Shown: positions 16,832-26,500 of the stretch, piece after piece
Layout of the letters: each line of letters starts with the position of its first letter
Position numbering within the stretch: the first letter of the stretch is position 1
Assembly (NCBI RefSeq): GCF_016031635.1
Contig: NZ_JACEGD010000002.1
Coordinates: forward strand, 1-64,000
Direction: 5' to 3'
DNA length: 64,000 nucleotides
DNA from: Bradyrhizobium diversitatis
Lineage (GTDB): Bacteria; Pseudomonadota; Alphaproteobacteria; Rhizobiales; Xanthobacteraceae
Notes under the pieces: generated by a model
What the model saw: the letters and a program-made list of their open reading frames with translations, nothing else
Told to the model about the DNA's origin: nothing
Database searches by the model: none
Translations under genes and position numbers: made by a program

Positions 16832-18967
16832 TCAATGATTGTCCTGATGTAGATTCAGCTTGAGCTTGTCCTGGTATACGCCGATCCGCTTCTTTGCTCG
16901 CTCAATCACGTCACCGAAGTGGAGCAATTCAAAATAGGTCTCACCCAATGGCTGCCGAGTGCGAGGGTCCAAGAGGGCGCTCGATTGAAACCATCCCTGA
17001 CCGACTGAAAACGGTGTCCAAGTTCCGCTCAGACGCAGTGGATTGACAGTGTCACCGATAAGATATCCATAAAATTTGTTTAGCCGGCCTCCTGATTTGG
17101 CCGCGAGCAAATGAGCGTACTCTGAAAGGTCGCCGACATGCTCGTCCATCGATACTCCCGGGGCCTTGAATTCGACGATTATGGCTGAGCCTTCTTTGCT
17201 GAACAGAGCAATGTCTGGCCGCTTACCGCCATTGTCATCTGCTCGCTTGGCAAGCAGCTTTTGAAACTCATGGTCGATGTCACTTTCGAAAACACTCTCG
17301 CTGTCGTTCCACCGGATGCTTGATAGCGGCACGTCTGAGGCGATGTAGTCGTAGTAATGGTATTCTTCACTCAGAAGCCAAATGTCGTGGTCAGCGACCT
17401 CAGTGCTGTCCTTCCGCATCGGGAAAAAGATGCTGTGGATGATCTTCTCGTCTTTTCGGCGGCCGCCCTCCGCGACAGCCTGTCCCGCGAGCTGCTTACG
17501 GCACGCAAGATCGAGAATCTGTACGATCGCAGCGCGGCGGACTATCAATTGCGACAGGTTCGCCATGTCAAATGCTTTGAGGGACGACGTATATTTCCAT
17601 GAAAGCTCGTTGATCTTAGTGCGAAACTGCTCCGAATCCGGCTCGGCTTTTATAATTTCCTCTTTGAGTTTGAAGATCTCCGCGGTCTCATCAATGATTC
17701 TTTCCTGATACTTTTTTAGAACGCGCTCAGCGACCGACTGGGCCGCTTCGCCATAAACGATGCGCGTTGAGGTATCTTGGAGCATCGCCTCGCTGACACC
17801 AAACTGGTCAGTGACTTGCTTCAAAACGTCGTCCTTGTCCCAATCCGCAGGGACGACCATCTCCTCGATGATCGGATCAATCGCCTCGTGGATTGCTGCG
17901 TAAGACAGCTTTTCGGCTGAAAACATGTCTCCACTAGGGATCTCGTCAGGGATGTTGTCGAAGTCGTCGCGCTGCTCGTTCACGCGCTGATCCAGATAGT
18001 CGCTTTCGATCAGCACGATGTGGTGAAATCCGCCAACTGGATTGTTCTGCTCCGTTCGGGTGCGCAGGTAATAAGGCGTGATATCCTTCACAGGGGAGGA
18101 TTTCGCACAAAATGCGATGGCATTTCGAGGTAGATCGAAGAGGTTCGCATCGAGCTGGTAGTGAGAGAGCTTAAACCGTTGATGCGTTGCTAGACCGTCG
18201 CCGGTCCTCGGATCTCGTTCCTCAACGTCCACCTCCCGCTCAGCCGTGACTTCTGGCAAGTCGGAATGTCTCAATACCTCGATCTCGTCGCCCCTTTTCC
18301 AATGGCGAGTGGTGAACCTGATCTCGAAGCTCCCGAGCCGACTCGCGAGGCCCACCAACCTCTGAAGGAAGGCAACCAGCATTTGCTTCTTCAGAGCAGG
18401 CGCGGAAAACAGGACGCTAGGCGGCTCCGAGTGCTGAATCCGCGCGAGAGCAGTATCCTTGAATTGCTCCAGCCGTACTATGGTCCCGATCGCGGCTTCA
18501 CTTCCTGTGCTGGTTGCGAAATCGTCAGGGTCAATCTGCTTCTTTGGCTCTGAATAGTGCAATTGACGCCTCAGGATATCGTGTCCGCTGCGATAGGTAC
18601 TGTCGATCGCGAGAGCCGAGAAATGGTGAAAAAACTGGATTCGTCCCGCGCCCTTGCACTGACCAATCCCGAAGATCGGAAGGTCGTCCTTGTAGGAGGT
18701 GTCCTTGGTCAGAAATGCTTTGAGCTGATCGTCTCCCAACCCGCATCCGTTGTCTTTGCAGGAGACGATCATGGACTCGCGATCATCAAGCATGTCAGCT
18801 CGAATAATTTCGACGTCGATGTCAACCAGCATGTCGGTTGCAGAGGCGTCCTGGTGCTTTCGGATCAGGAACGAGTCGATTGCATTTGAGATCAGTTCCT
18901 CGAAAACAACATACGGGTTCGAGCTGATCTTCGTATTCTTGATGCTGCCCCTGATATCGAGCGTCAT
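16832..18967 (-). CDS. GHKL (Hsp90/MORC-like) ATPase fused to a PD-(D/E)XK nuclease
   Basis: In this 711-residue protein the N-terminal GHKL fold shows the N-box FEELISNAIDSF (about 22-33), the G1 box VSCKDNGCGLGDDQL (about 68-82) and a G2-like GIGQCKGAGRIQ (about 100-111). A coiled-coil-rich middle (KKYQERIIDETAEIFKLKEE) links to a C-terminal nuclease core RPDIALFSKEGSAIIVEFK with D and ExK (about 583-600). ATP-driven dimer closure of GHKL proteins coupled to a nuclease is a recurring defence design. It stands alone, convergent with the RES gene. No named system is assigned; the function is inferred. Confidence 0.75.
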   Translation of the reverse strand: MTLDIRGSIKNTKISSNPYVVFEELISNAIDSFLIRKHQDASATDMLVDIDVEIIRADMLDDRESMIVSCKDNGCGLGDDQLKAFLTKDTSYKDDLPIFGIGQCKGAGRIQFFHHFSALAIDSTYRSGHDILRRQLHYSEPKKQIDPDDFATSTGSEAAIGTIVRLEQFKDTALARIQHSEPPSVLFSAPALKKQMLVAFLQRLVGLASRLGSFEIRFTTRHWKRGDEIEVLRHSDLPEVTAEREVDVEERDPRTGDGLATHQRFKLSHYQLDANLFDLPRNAIAFCAKSSPVKDITPYYLRTRTEQNNPVGGFHHIVLIESDYLDQRVNEQRDDFDNIPDEIPSGDMFSAEKLSYAAIHEAIDPIIEEMVVPADWDKDDVLKQVTDQFGVSEAMLQDTSTRIVYGEAAQSVAERVLKKYQERIIDETAEIFKLKEEIIKAEPDSEQFRTKINELSWKYTSSLKAFDMANLSQLIVRRAAIVQILDLACRKQLAGQAVAEGGRRKDEKIIHSIFFPMRKDSTEVADHDIWLLSEEYHYYDYIASDVPLSSIRWNDSESVFESDIDHEFQKLLAKRADDNGGKRPDIALFSKEGSAIIVEFKAPGVSMDEHVGDLSEYAHLLAAKSGGRLNKFYGYLIGDTVNPLRLSGTWTPFSVGQGWFQSSALLDPRTRQPLGETYFELLHFGDVIERAKKRIGVYQDKLKLNLHQDNH

Positions 18968-19240
18968 TTTCGTTTCAATCGCTGACGTGGTGATTTCTGA
19001 AGGATCGTTCTGACGGTGTGCGGGACATCAAGTCAAGCTGCCGTATGGAAATGGTGGAAGTTACCCGCAAACTAAGACCCAATTTTCCGTCCGCCTCGTT
19101 TGCGGTGCACTAAACTTTCCGAGCAGATCCATCGGGTTACGCGACCTATTGCTCCGATGACATCCTGATTGCCAGGGGATGGTTCTTGAGGGGAAAGCCT
19201 TCCCCTGCGCCCGAGCCTGTGGTCTCGGCCGACCCCTTCT
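18968..19240. other. Intergenic region between cargo and ICE backbone
   Basis: There is no convincing gene here. Both the GHKL gene (leftward) and the DUF932 leader (rightward) start from this region, so it should hold divergent promoters; none stands out by sequence. It is the probable left boundary of the conserved ICE block. Confidence 0.4.
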
Positions 19241-19350
19241 GCGGGGAGAACCCCGCAACGCCCCCATCAGAGTGAGAGGGTGGACGGGCTTCGCCGTGAC
19301 GGGTTGAAGAACGGAGGAGAGGCCTCCAGCGCCTGTCGTGGAGATGACCC
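19241..19350 (+). promoter_or_regulatory. Structured leader A1 before the DUF932 gene
   Basis: It contains a perfect hairpin GCGGGG-AGAA-CCCCGC (19241-19256), the string AGAGTGAGAGG (19269-19279) and TGACGGGTTGAAG (19297-19309). GACGGG can pair with CCTGTC near 19334. The first string recurs before the helicase gene, and the second, as TGACGGGTTGGAG, before the parB-like gene. Likely a shared mRNA leader or regulatory element. Confidence 0.5.
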
Positions 19351-20546
19351 ATGACCCAAGTCGAAGTTTTGAGCGCCGGCCGCGACCATGCCGACGGCTA
19401 CAAAGTGGATGCGACCCGCGGGACGCGCGTCGGCCGAGTATCGTCGGAATGGTTCTCGCGGCCAGCGGACGAGCGCTATCTGTCGCTGTCGGACCTCTAT
19501 GCCGCGGTGCGTGGACGGACCGAGCGAAGTCGGACCCGAACCGTCGAGAGCGCTGCAATCCGGGTTGAGGCCAGCCGCGACGATGCCGAGCGCCTGGCTC
19601 TGGTGCTGCCCGGCTCTGACACGCCGATTGCACCGACTCACTGGAGTTTCGGTCAACTCGCCGGCCTGGTCGGAGCGCCAGCGGCCTACCTCCGTCAGCT
19701 TCCAGCGCCGCTGGCCGGCATCAATCTGCAGTACGGCTTGACCTCCCATTCCGCCGAGCAGGTGAAGACGCTCGAGATCGAAGACCGTCGCGTCGAGCTT
19801 CGCGCGGTTACGGGCCCCGAATACGGGCGCATCTTTGACGACGAACTCGTGGCGGCCGTTCAGCGCATCGCGGGCAACGGCACAGGCGACACGCGCTGGA
19901 AGGTGCCGGGCGTGCTCGACTGGTCGACCGGTGTCTATAACCCGCATGTCGACGTCACCCAGGACACGACGACGCTCTACGCCTCCGACCGCGACGTCTT
20001 CCTGTCCTGGTCGACGACCTCAACCCGATCGAGGCCGGCCGGCTACGTGACGGCTCGCCGGACCTCTACTTCCGCGGTTTTTACTGCTGGAATTCCGAGG
20101 TGGGAGCGAAGACACTCGGGATGGCGAGCTTCTATCTTCGCGCCGTCTGCCAGAACCGCAATCTCTGGGGTGTCGAGGATTTCGAGGAGATCACCATTCG
20201 CCACTCTAAATACGCCGCTTCACGCTTTGCTCACGAGGCGGCGCCCGCGCTGGCCAGCTTTGCCAATTCATCACCAATGCCCTTCGTCAATGGCATCAGG
20301 GCCGCGCGAGAAACGATCGTCGCCCGCACCGACGACGACCGCAGCGAGTTCCTGCGCAAGCGCGGCTTCTCGAAGACCGAGACGGCGAAGATCATCGAAA
20401 GGGTGCTATCCGAGGAAGGGCGCAAGCCCGAGAGCGTGTTCGACTTCGTGCAAGGCATTACGGCGGTTGCGCGGGGCAAGACTCACCAGGACGCGCGACT
20501 CGATCTGGAGGGGCGCGCGAAGAGGCTGCTCGACAGGGTGGTCTGA
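19351..20546 (+). pseudogene. DUF932 protein, broken by a one-base frameshift
   Basis: Translation from ATG 19351 gives a DUF932-type N-terminal part to about residue 218 (ending YASDRDVFLSW). The family then expects LVDDLNPIEAGRL and continuation through DLYFRGFYCWNSEVGAKTLG, and that sequence is present but one frame away, running to the stop at 20544-20546. Deletion of a single base near 20005 explains this. DUF932 proteins are conserved in plasmids and ICEs, upstream of ParB-like and helicase genes, with unknown role. Either the gene is dead or the base was lost in sequencing. The original frame stays open to 20565 only by GC bias. Confidence 0.8.
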
Positions 20547-20640
20547 TGCCTGGAAAGCCGAATGATGCGGAACGGCGTATCTCCGGCTTCGTGCCTTTCC
20601 GTCTTTCCTGATCGTCGGTTTGCGGCGCTGCCCTTGAGAG

Positions 20641-20720
20641 GAAGAGGGCGGCGCTGCGCTTCGTGACGGGTTGGAGGTCCCAGAGAGAGTCTTTGGGCCG
20701 CCCGTCGCGGAGTATCACAC
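20641..20720 (+). promoter_or_regulatory. Structured leader A2 before the parB-like gene
   Basis: It carries TGACGGGTTGGAG (20664-20676) followed by CAGAGAGAG. GACGGG (20665-20670) can pair with CCCGTC (around 20701) to close a stem of about 36 bases just upstream of the start codon. It aligns with leader A1 and, more loosely, with leader A3 (23480-23574). Confidence 0.5.
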
Positions 20721-22865
20721 ATGGCACCTGCCGTTCAGAAGATCACCCTGTCGTCCTCGCGCGACATTCCCTTCAACAAACTGGTGCTCAGCCAGTCGAA
20801 CGTCCGGCGTGTGAAGGCCGGCATTTCGATCGAGGAGCTGGCCGAGGACATCGCCCGGCGTACCTTGCTCCAAGGCCTCAACGTCCGGCCGGTTCTCGAC
20901 GCCGAAGGCGCCGAGACCGGCATGTTCGAGATCCCGGCGGGCGGACGCCGCTACCGTGCGCTGGAGTTGCTGGTAAAGCAGAAGCGCCTGGCCAAGACCG
21001 CGCCGGTGCCTTGCGTCGTGCGTGATCCCGCGACCACCATTCTCGCCGAGGACGACTCGCTCGCCGAGAATATCCAGCGCGCGCCGCTGCATCCGCTCGA
21101 CCAGTTCCGCGCCTTCCAGGCTCTGCGCGAGAAGGGTAAGACCGAGGAGGACATCGCGGCTGCCTTCTTCACCTCGGTCAACGTCGTGAAGCAGCGCCTG
21201 CGGCTCGCCTCGGTCTCCCCCACGCTGCTCGACGTCTATGCCGACGACGGCATCTCGCTCGAGCAGTTGATGGCCTTCACCGTCACCGCGGATCACAGCC
21301 GCCAGGAGCAGGTGTGGCAGGCCATCTCCGGCTCTTGGCAGAAGGAGCCCTATCAGATCCGCCGCATGCTGACGGAGAAGACGGTGCGCGCCTCCGACCG
21401 GCGCGCCGCGTTTGTCGGTCTCGACGCCTACGAGGCGGCCGGCGGCGCGGTGTTGCGCGACCTGTTTCAGTCCGACGACGGCGGCTGGCTTGAGGACGTT
21501 GCTCTCCTCGATCGTCTTGTCGCTGAGAAGCTGAAGACGGAGGCCGAGACAATCGCCGCCGAGGGTTGGAAGTGGATCGAGGTTGCTGTCGATTTTCCCT
21601 ACGGCCACAGTCGTGGCTTGCGCGAGCTGGATGGCGTACCCGCCGATCTCACCGCCGAAGAGCAGGCGACCATCGACGCCCTCAAGGCCGAATATGCCAG
21701 GTTAGAAGCCGAGCATGACAGCTTGGATGAACTGCCCGACGAGGTTGACCAGCGACTAGGCGAGATCGAGACAGCTCTCGCCGCCTTCGACGATCGACCC
21801 ATCATCTATCAGCGGGCCGACATCGCCCGTGCGGGTGTGTTCGTCAGCATCGACGCCGAAGGCACGCTCTCGGTCGATCGTGGTTACGTCCGGCCCGAGG
21901 ACGAAGTGCCCGTGGCCGAGCCAGAGAAGGACAGCGATGGCGCCCCGGTTGCCGGGGCTCTGGACGGCGCCGAACCATCAGTGCCGGTTATCCAGCGCGC
22001 CGTCATCACCATCGGCGGGCAGGTTGCTGAGCCCGAGGACGAGGATGATGATGCGGTGAAGCCGCTGCCGGACCGCCTGCTGACCGAGCTAACGGCGGAG
22101 CGGACTTTGGCTTTGCGCGAGAAGCTGGCGACCACGCCTTCGGTCGCCTTCCAGGCGGTGCTGCACAAGTTCTGCCTCGACGTCTTCTCCCGCTATTCCT
22201 CCTATGGAACGGCGATGGAAATCTCCTTGCGCAGCCCCAGCTTCCCGGTGCAGGCGCAAGGGCTGAAGGATACGCCGGCAGCCAAGGCGATCGATGCGCG
22301 CCACAAGACCTGGGAGGAGCGCCTGCCGAAGGACAAGGCCGATCTCTGGGATTGGCTCTCGGCTCTCACTGGCGACGAGCAGGCGGCGCTCTTTGCGCAC
22401 TGTGCCTCGTTCGGCGTCAACGCGCTCTACGAGAAGGGCGACCGCTACGGCGGCGGCGTCACGCCGCACGTGATCGAGCAGCGGATCACTGAGGCCGATC
22501 GCATCGCCCGGACCGTCGACCTCGACATGGTGGAATCCGGTTGGCGCCCGACGGTCGAGAACTATCTTGGCCGCGTGCCGAAGCGCCGAATCCTGGAGGC
22601 AGTGCGGGAAGGCGCCGGCGAGCGGGCCACCCAGCTCATCGACCATCTGAAGAAGGGCGACATGGCCAAGGAGGCCGAACGTCTCCTGGCCAAGACCGGC
22701 TGGCTCCCCGAGCCCCTGCGGATGGCCGACGTCGACCAGGTTGCGACCGCCGACGCCGCGGAGCCCGAGAGCGGTGGCGAGGCGCTGCCGGAATTCCTCG
22801 CCAGCGACCACGAGGAAACTCCGGCCGATCAAGCGGACGAACCGCATATGATCGCTGCCGAGTAG
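20721..22865 (+). CDS. ParB/Spo0J-like nuclease-domain protein of the ICE
   Basis: In this 714-residue protein the N-terminal ParB-like domain shows LSQSNVRRVKAG, LLQGLNVRPVLD, GGRRYRALELL (the ParB CTP/DNA-contact GGRRYRA) and DDSLAENIQRAPLHPLDQFRAF (about residues 20-140). A helix-turn-helix follows (EEDIAAAFFTSVNVVKQRLRL). The long acidic C-terminal region is variable. It is three times the size of partition ParB and typical of the large ParB-like proteins carried by alphaproteobacterial ICEs and plasmids between DUF932 and the strawberry-notch helicase. No ParA partner is adjacent (parA lies at 46387), so classical partitioning is uncertain. It probably binds DNA of the element during conjugation or replication. 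Confidence 0.85.
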   Translation: MAPAVQKITLSSSRDIPFNKLVLSQSNVRRVKAGISIEELAEDIARRTLLQGLNVRPVLDAEGAETGMFEIPAGGRRYRALELLVKQKRLAKTAPVPCVVRDPATTILAEDDSLAENIQRAPLHPLDQFRAFQALREKGKTEEDIAAAFFTSVNVVKQRLRLASVSPTLLDVYADDGISLEQLMAFTVTADHSRQEQVWQAISGSWQKEPYQIRRMLTEKTVRASDRRAAFVGLDAYEAAGGAVLRDLFQSDDGGWLEDVALLDRLVAEKLKTEAETIAAEGWKWIEVAVDFPYGHSRGLRELDGVPADLTAEEQATIDALKAEYARLEAEHDSLDELPDEVDQRLGEIETALAAFDDRPIIYQRADIARAGVFVSIDAEGTLSVDRGYVRPEDEVPVAEPEKDSDGAPVAGALDGAEPSVPVIQRAVITIGGQVAEPEDEDDDAVKPLPDRLLTELTAERTLALREKLATTPSVAFQAVLHKFCLDVFSRYSSYGTAMEISLRSPSFPVQAQGLKDTPAAKAIDARHKTWEERLPKDKADLWDWLSALTGDEQAALFAHCASFGVNALYEKGDRYGGGVTPHVIEQRITEADRIARTVDLDMVESGWRPTVENYLGRVPKRRILEAVREGAGERATQLIDHLKKGDMAKEAERLLAKTGWLPEPLRMADVDQVATADAAEPESGGEALPEFLASDHEETPADQADEPHMIAAE

Positions 22866-22872
22866 AAATACT

Positions 22873-22900
22873 GGCTGGGGCGATGATCATCGCCCCAGCC
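22873..22900. terminator. Bidirectional terminator between convergent genes
   Basis: A perfect 28-base palindrome (each arm GGCTGGGGCGATGA) is followed by TATTTT on the plus strand and flanked by an A/T-rich stretch on the other side. It lies between the stop codons of the parB-like gene and the minus-strand gene at 22906. Confidence 0.85.
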
Positions 22901-22905
22901 TATTT

Positions 22906-23244
22906 TCATGCGCTGCGAGCCACCAGGGGCTGCACCTTCAGGCTGTCGATCCAGATCGCGATCCTGCCGGCGGCGACGAGACCGGAGGTTTCCGCTACGA
23001 ATCGCCGTACTGCCCGCGTGCTGCTGACTTCGAAGCGATGTCGATAGCCATTGGCCACGGCGCGATCGGTAAAGCCTTTCAAGGCAGCGAACCCTGCTGC
23101 TTCCTGGATCTCGAACTGAACCTTCCACCGCGTGCGTCGCGGCCGAACATCATCGAGCACTTCGACGCTGACACCGTGCTTGCTCCCGCTGCGAACGGTG
23201 ACTGGTTCGATCTTCTTGGTGGGAAACCTCAAGATTTGAGCCAT
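22906..23244 (-). CDS. Conserved-type small ICE protein, unknown function
   Basis: Start is ATG 23244 (MAQILRFPTKKIEPVTVR), behind a good GGAGGA; the longer frame to 23472 has no such site. The 112-residue basic protein has KVQFEIQEAAGFAALKGFTD and a C-terminal segment (RRFVAETSGLVAAGRIAIWI). No domain is recognised. It is the only minus-strand gene within the parB-helicase-toprim block. Between it and the helicase leader I see nothing else. Confidence 0.65.
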   Translation of the reverse strand: MAQILRFPTKKIEPVTVRSGSKHGVSVEVLDDVRPRRTRWKVQFEIQEAAGFAALKGFTDRAVANGYRHRFEVSSTRAVRRFVAETSGLVAAGRIAIWIDSLKVQPLVARSA

Positions 23245-23479
23245 CAAATCCTCCTTCATTGTGAGAAGCGGTTCGATGGTCTTGTCGGGGCTCGTGAACC
23301 GCATGCCGAGACCCGCGCCCCACGCGAAAGCGCGGGGGCAGGTCAGCGGCAGCCTGTTGATCAGGCCGTTCAGCTCTTGAGGCTCGCGCCACAAGCGGTT
23401 CTTGCTGCGCGAGCGCGCAGCGACCCTGACACAGGTCAAGTAATCTCCTGGCCGCAACATTTCAAAGGGCATCGGGCAG

Positions 23480-23574
23480 AGAGTGAGAGGCGGGCCGGGA
23501 GGGTTTGAGTCGGTGCGGTCCGAGAGAGAGCGCCGGCCGGCTCGCCCGTTTCGCTCTCCTTGAGGCTCCCCTTA
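23480..23574 (+). promoter_or_regulatory. Structured leader A3 before the helicase gene
   Basis: It starts with AGAGTGAGAGG (23480-23490), identical to the string in leader A1, and continues with GGGTTTGAG and CCGAGAGAGAG, which resemble the GGGTTGGAG and CCCAGAGAGAG of leader A2. A possible closing stem joins GCGGGC (about 23490) with GCCCGT (about 23544). Confidence 0.45.
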
Positions 23575-26500
23575 ATGAAACACCTTTTCTCGACTGCGGC
23601 CGACGAGGCCGCCACGATCTCGCCTGCGCGCGCTCCCGAGGGTGCCCGCGCCATCATCGCTGCGGCTGAGCAGCTTCTCCCGCATGTCGAACATGGCCGA
23701 CGCATCGACAGCGCAATCTTGCGCGCCGCTATGCAAGAGGCCTTCGGCGCGTCCGATGCGACGGGCGCCTGGGATTGGAAGGAGGCCTATGACGCTTGCG
23801 AGGTCGCGACCATCCTGTTCCTGCGCAAATACGGAAAGGCGCTTTTCCGCAAAGCCGCTTCTCCGGCTTCACGACTTTCCGCTTTGGACAAGATCGCGCA
23901 GCTTCTGCCGACCCACACGCGCCGGTCTGCAGAGAGCGAGACTTTCCAGCAATTCTCGACGCCAATCCCGCTCGGCCTGGCTGCGCTGACCGCAGCCGCC
24001 ATTACGGCGGCGGATGGCGTGCTGGAGCCGTCCGCAGGCACCGGGCTACTCGCTATCCTCGCCGAGATCGCCGGCAGCGCCCTCATGCTGAACGAACTGG
24101 CCGAGACTCGGGCCGTGTTGCTCTCTTCCCTCTTTCCGGCCATTTCGGTCACACACTTCGACGCGGCCCAGATCGACGATCACCTCGATCCCGCTATCGT
24201 CCCGAGCGTCGTGCTGATGAACCCGCCGTTCTCCGCGACGGCGAACGTCTCCGGCCGAATGGCCGACACAGCGTACCGTCACATCGCCTCGGCCCTGGCG
24301 CGTCTCGCCGATGGCGGTCGGCTGGTCACGATCACCGGAGCAAGCTTCTCGCCCGAAGCCTCAGCTTGGCGTGATGCTTTCGCGCGGTTGCAGGAACGCG
24401 GCCGCGTCGTGTTTACCGCCGCGATCGCCGGCGCGGTCTATGCCAAGAACGGCACCACGATCGAGACGCGCCTCACCGTCATCGACAGGGTGCCGGCCGA
24501 CGACCCGCGTGCGTTCCCGGAGTCGCCGGGAATGGCGTCCGACGTCGCGACGCTGCTCCGCTGGATCGGCGAGCACGTTCCGGCTCGCTTGCCAGTCGCC
24601 TCGACCGGCGCGCTTCCCGTGTCAGACTCGTCAGCGCCTCGCACCGTGCGCGGCTATCTCGCACGGGCAACCGCGCAGTCGGCCAGGGCCTCGGTCGCCG
24701 ATCCCGAAGCCGTCGACCTTGCCTATGAGACGATCGATTGGACCCCGCCCGAGAGCGCGCGCCTCAGCGACGCCATCTACGAGGAGTACAGGCTGCAATC
24801 GATCCGGATCCCCGGCGCGCAGGCGCACCCGACCAAGTTGGTGCAGTCGGCCGCGATGGCCTCGGTCGCCCCGCCGAAGCCGAACTACCGGCCGCGCCTG
24901 CCGGCGAACCTCGTCAGCTACGGCATCCTGTCCGACGCCCAGCTCGAGACGGTGATTTATGCCGGGGAGGCCCATGCCAACTATCTCGCCGGCGCCTGGA
25001 CCGTTGACGAGACCTTCGATCTCGTCACGGCCGCCCGCGACGACGCACCGAACGCCGTCCGCTTCCGTCGCGGCTTCATGCTCGGTGACGGGACCGGCGC
25101 CGGCAAGGGTCGCCAGTCCGCCGGCATCATTCTCGACAACTGGCTGCAGGGCCGGCGCAAGGCGGTCTGGATCTCGAAGTCCGACAAGCTGCTCGAGGAC
25201 GCCCAGCGTGACTGGTCGGCGCTCGGCATGGAGCGTCTCTTGGTCACGCCGCTCTCGCGCTTCCCTCAAGGGCGCGAGATCCGGTTGGCCGAAGGCGTCC
25301 TATTTTTAACCTACGCTACGCTGCGGTCCGACGACCGTGGCGAGAAGCTTTCGCGCGTCCGGCAGATTGTTCAATGGTTGGGCTCCGACTTCGACGGCGT
25401 CATCATTTTCGACGAGAGCCATGCCATGCAAAATGCCGGAGGCGGCAAGGGCGAGCGGGGCGATGTCGCGCCCTCGCAGCAGGGGCGTGCGGGCTTGCGC
25501 CTGCAGCACGCGCTCCCCAATGCCCGCATCGTCTATGTTTCGGCGACCGGCGCCACCACGGTCCACAACCTCGCCTACGCTCAGCGCCTCGGGCTCTGGG
25601 GCGGCGAGGATTTTCCGTTCGCCACCCGTGCCGAGTTCGTCGAGGCTATCGAGGAGGGTGGCGTTGCGGCGATGGAGGTGCTCTCCCGCGATCTTCGCTC
25701 GCTCGGCCTCTATACCGCACGCTCACTTTCCTACGACGGCGTCGAATACGAGCTCGTCGAGCATCAACTCACCGATGAGCAACGGCGGATCTACGACGCC
25801 TACGCCGGTGCCTTCAGCATCATCCACAACCACCTCGATGCGGCGATGCAGGCTGCCAACATCACCGGAGAGACCGGCACGCTCAATCGTCAGGCCAAGT
25901 CGGCCGCGCGCTCGGCGTTCGAGTCCGCCAAGCAGCGCTTCTTCGGTCATCTGCTCACCAGCATGAAGACGCCGACCCTGGTCCGCTCCATTGAACGGGA
26001 CCTGGCCGAGGGCCATGCCGCCGTCATCCAGATCGTCTCGACCGGCGAGGCGCTGATGGAGCGGCGGCTCGCCGAGATTCCGCCTGAGGAATGGAACGAC
26101 GTGCGCGTGGACATCACGCCGCGCGAGTACGTGCTGGATTACCTCGCCCATTCCTTCCCGGTGCAGCTCTATGAGCCCGTCACCGACGCCGAGGGCAATC
26201 TCTCGTCGCGGCCCGTCTTCCGCGACGGCCAGCCGGTTGAGAGTCGGGAGGCCGTCGCCCGCCGCAATGATCTGATCGAGCGCCTCGCGTCGCTTCCGCC
26301 CGTTCCCGGCGCGCTCGACCAGATCGTGCAGCGTTTCGGAACGGATCTCGTGGCGGAAGTGACTGGTCGTTCGCGGCGCGTGGTGCGCAGGGGTGACCGC
26401 CTTGCGGTCGAGAGCCGCGCCGCTTCCGCCAATCTCGCCGAGACCGCTGCCTTCATGGACGACCTGAAGCGCGTGCTTGTCTTCTCGGAAGCAGGTGGCA

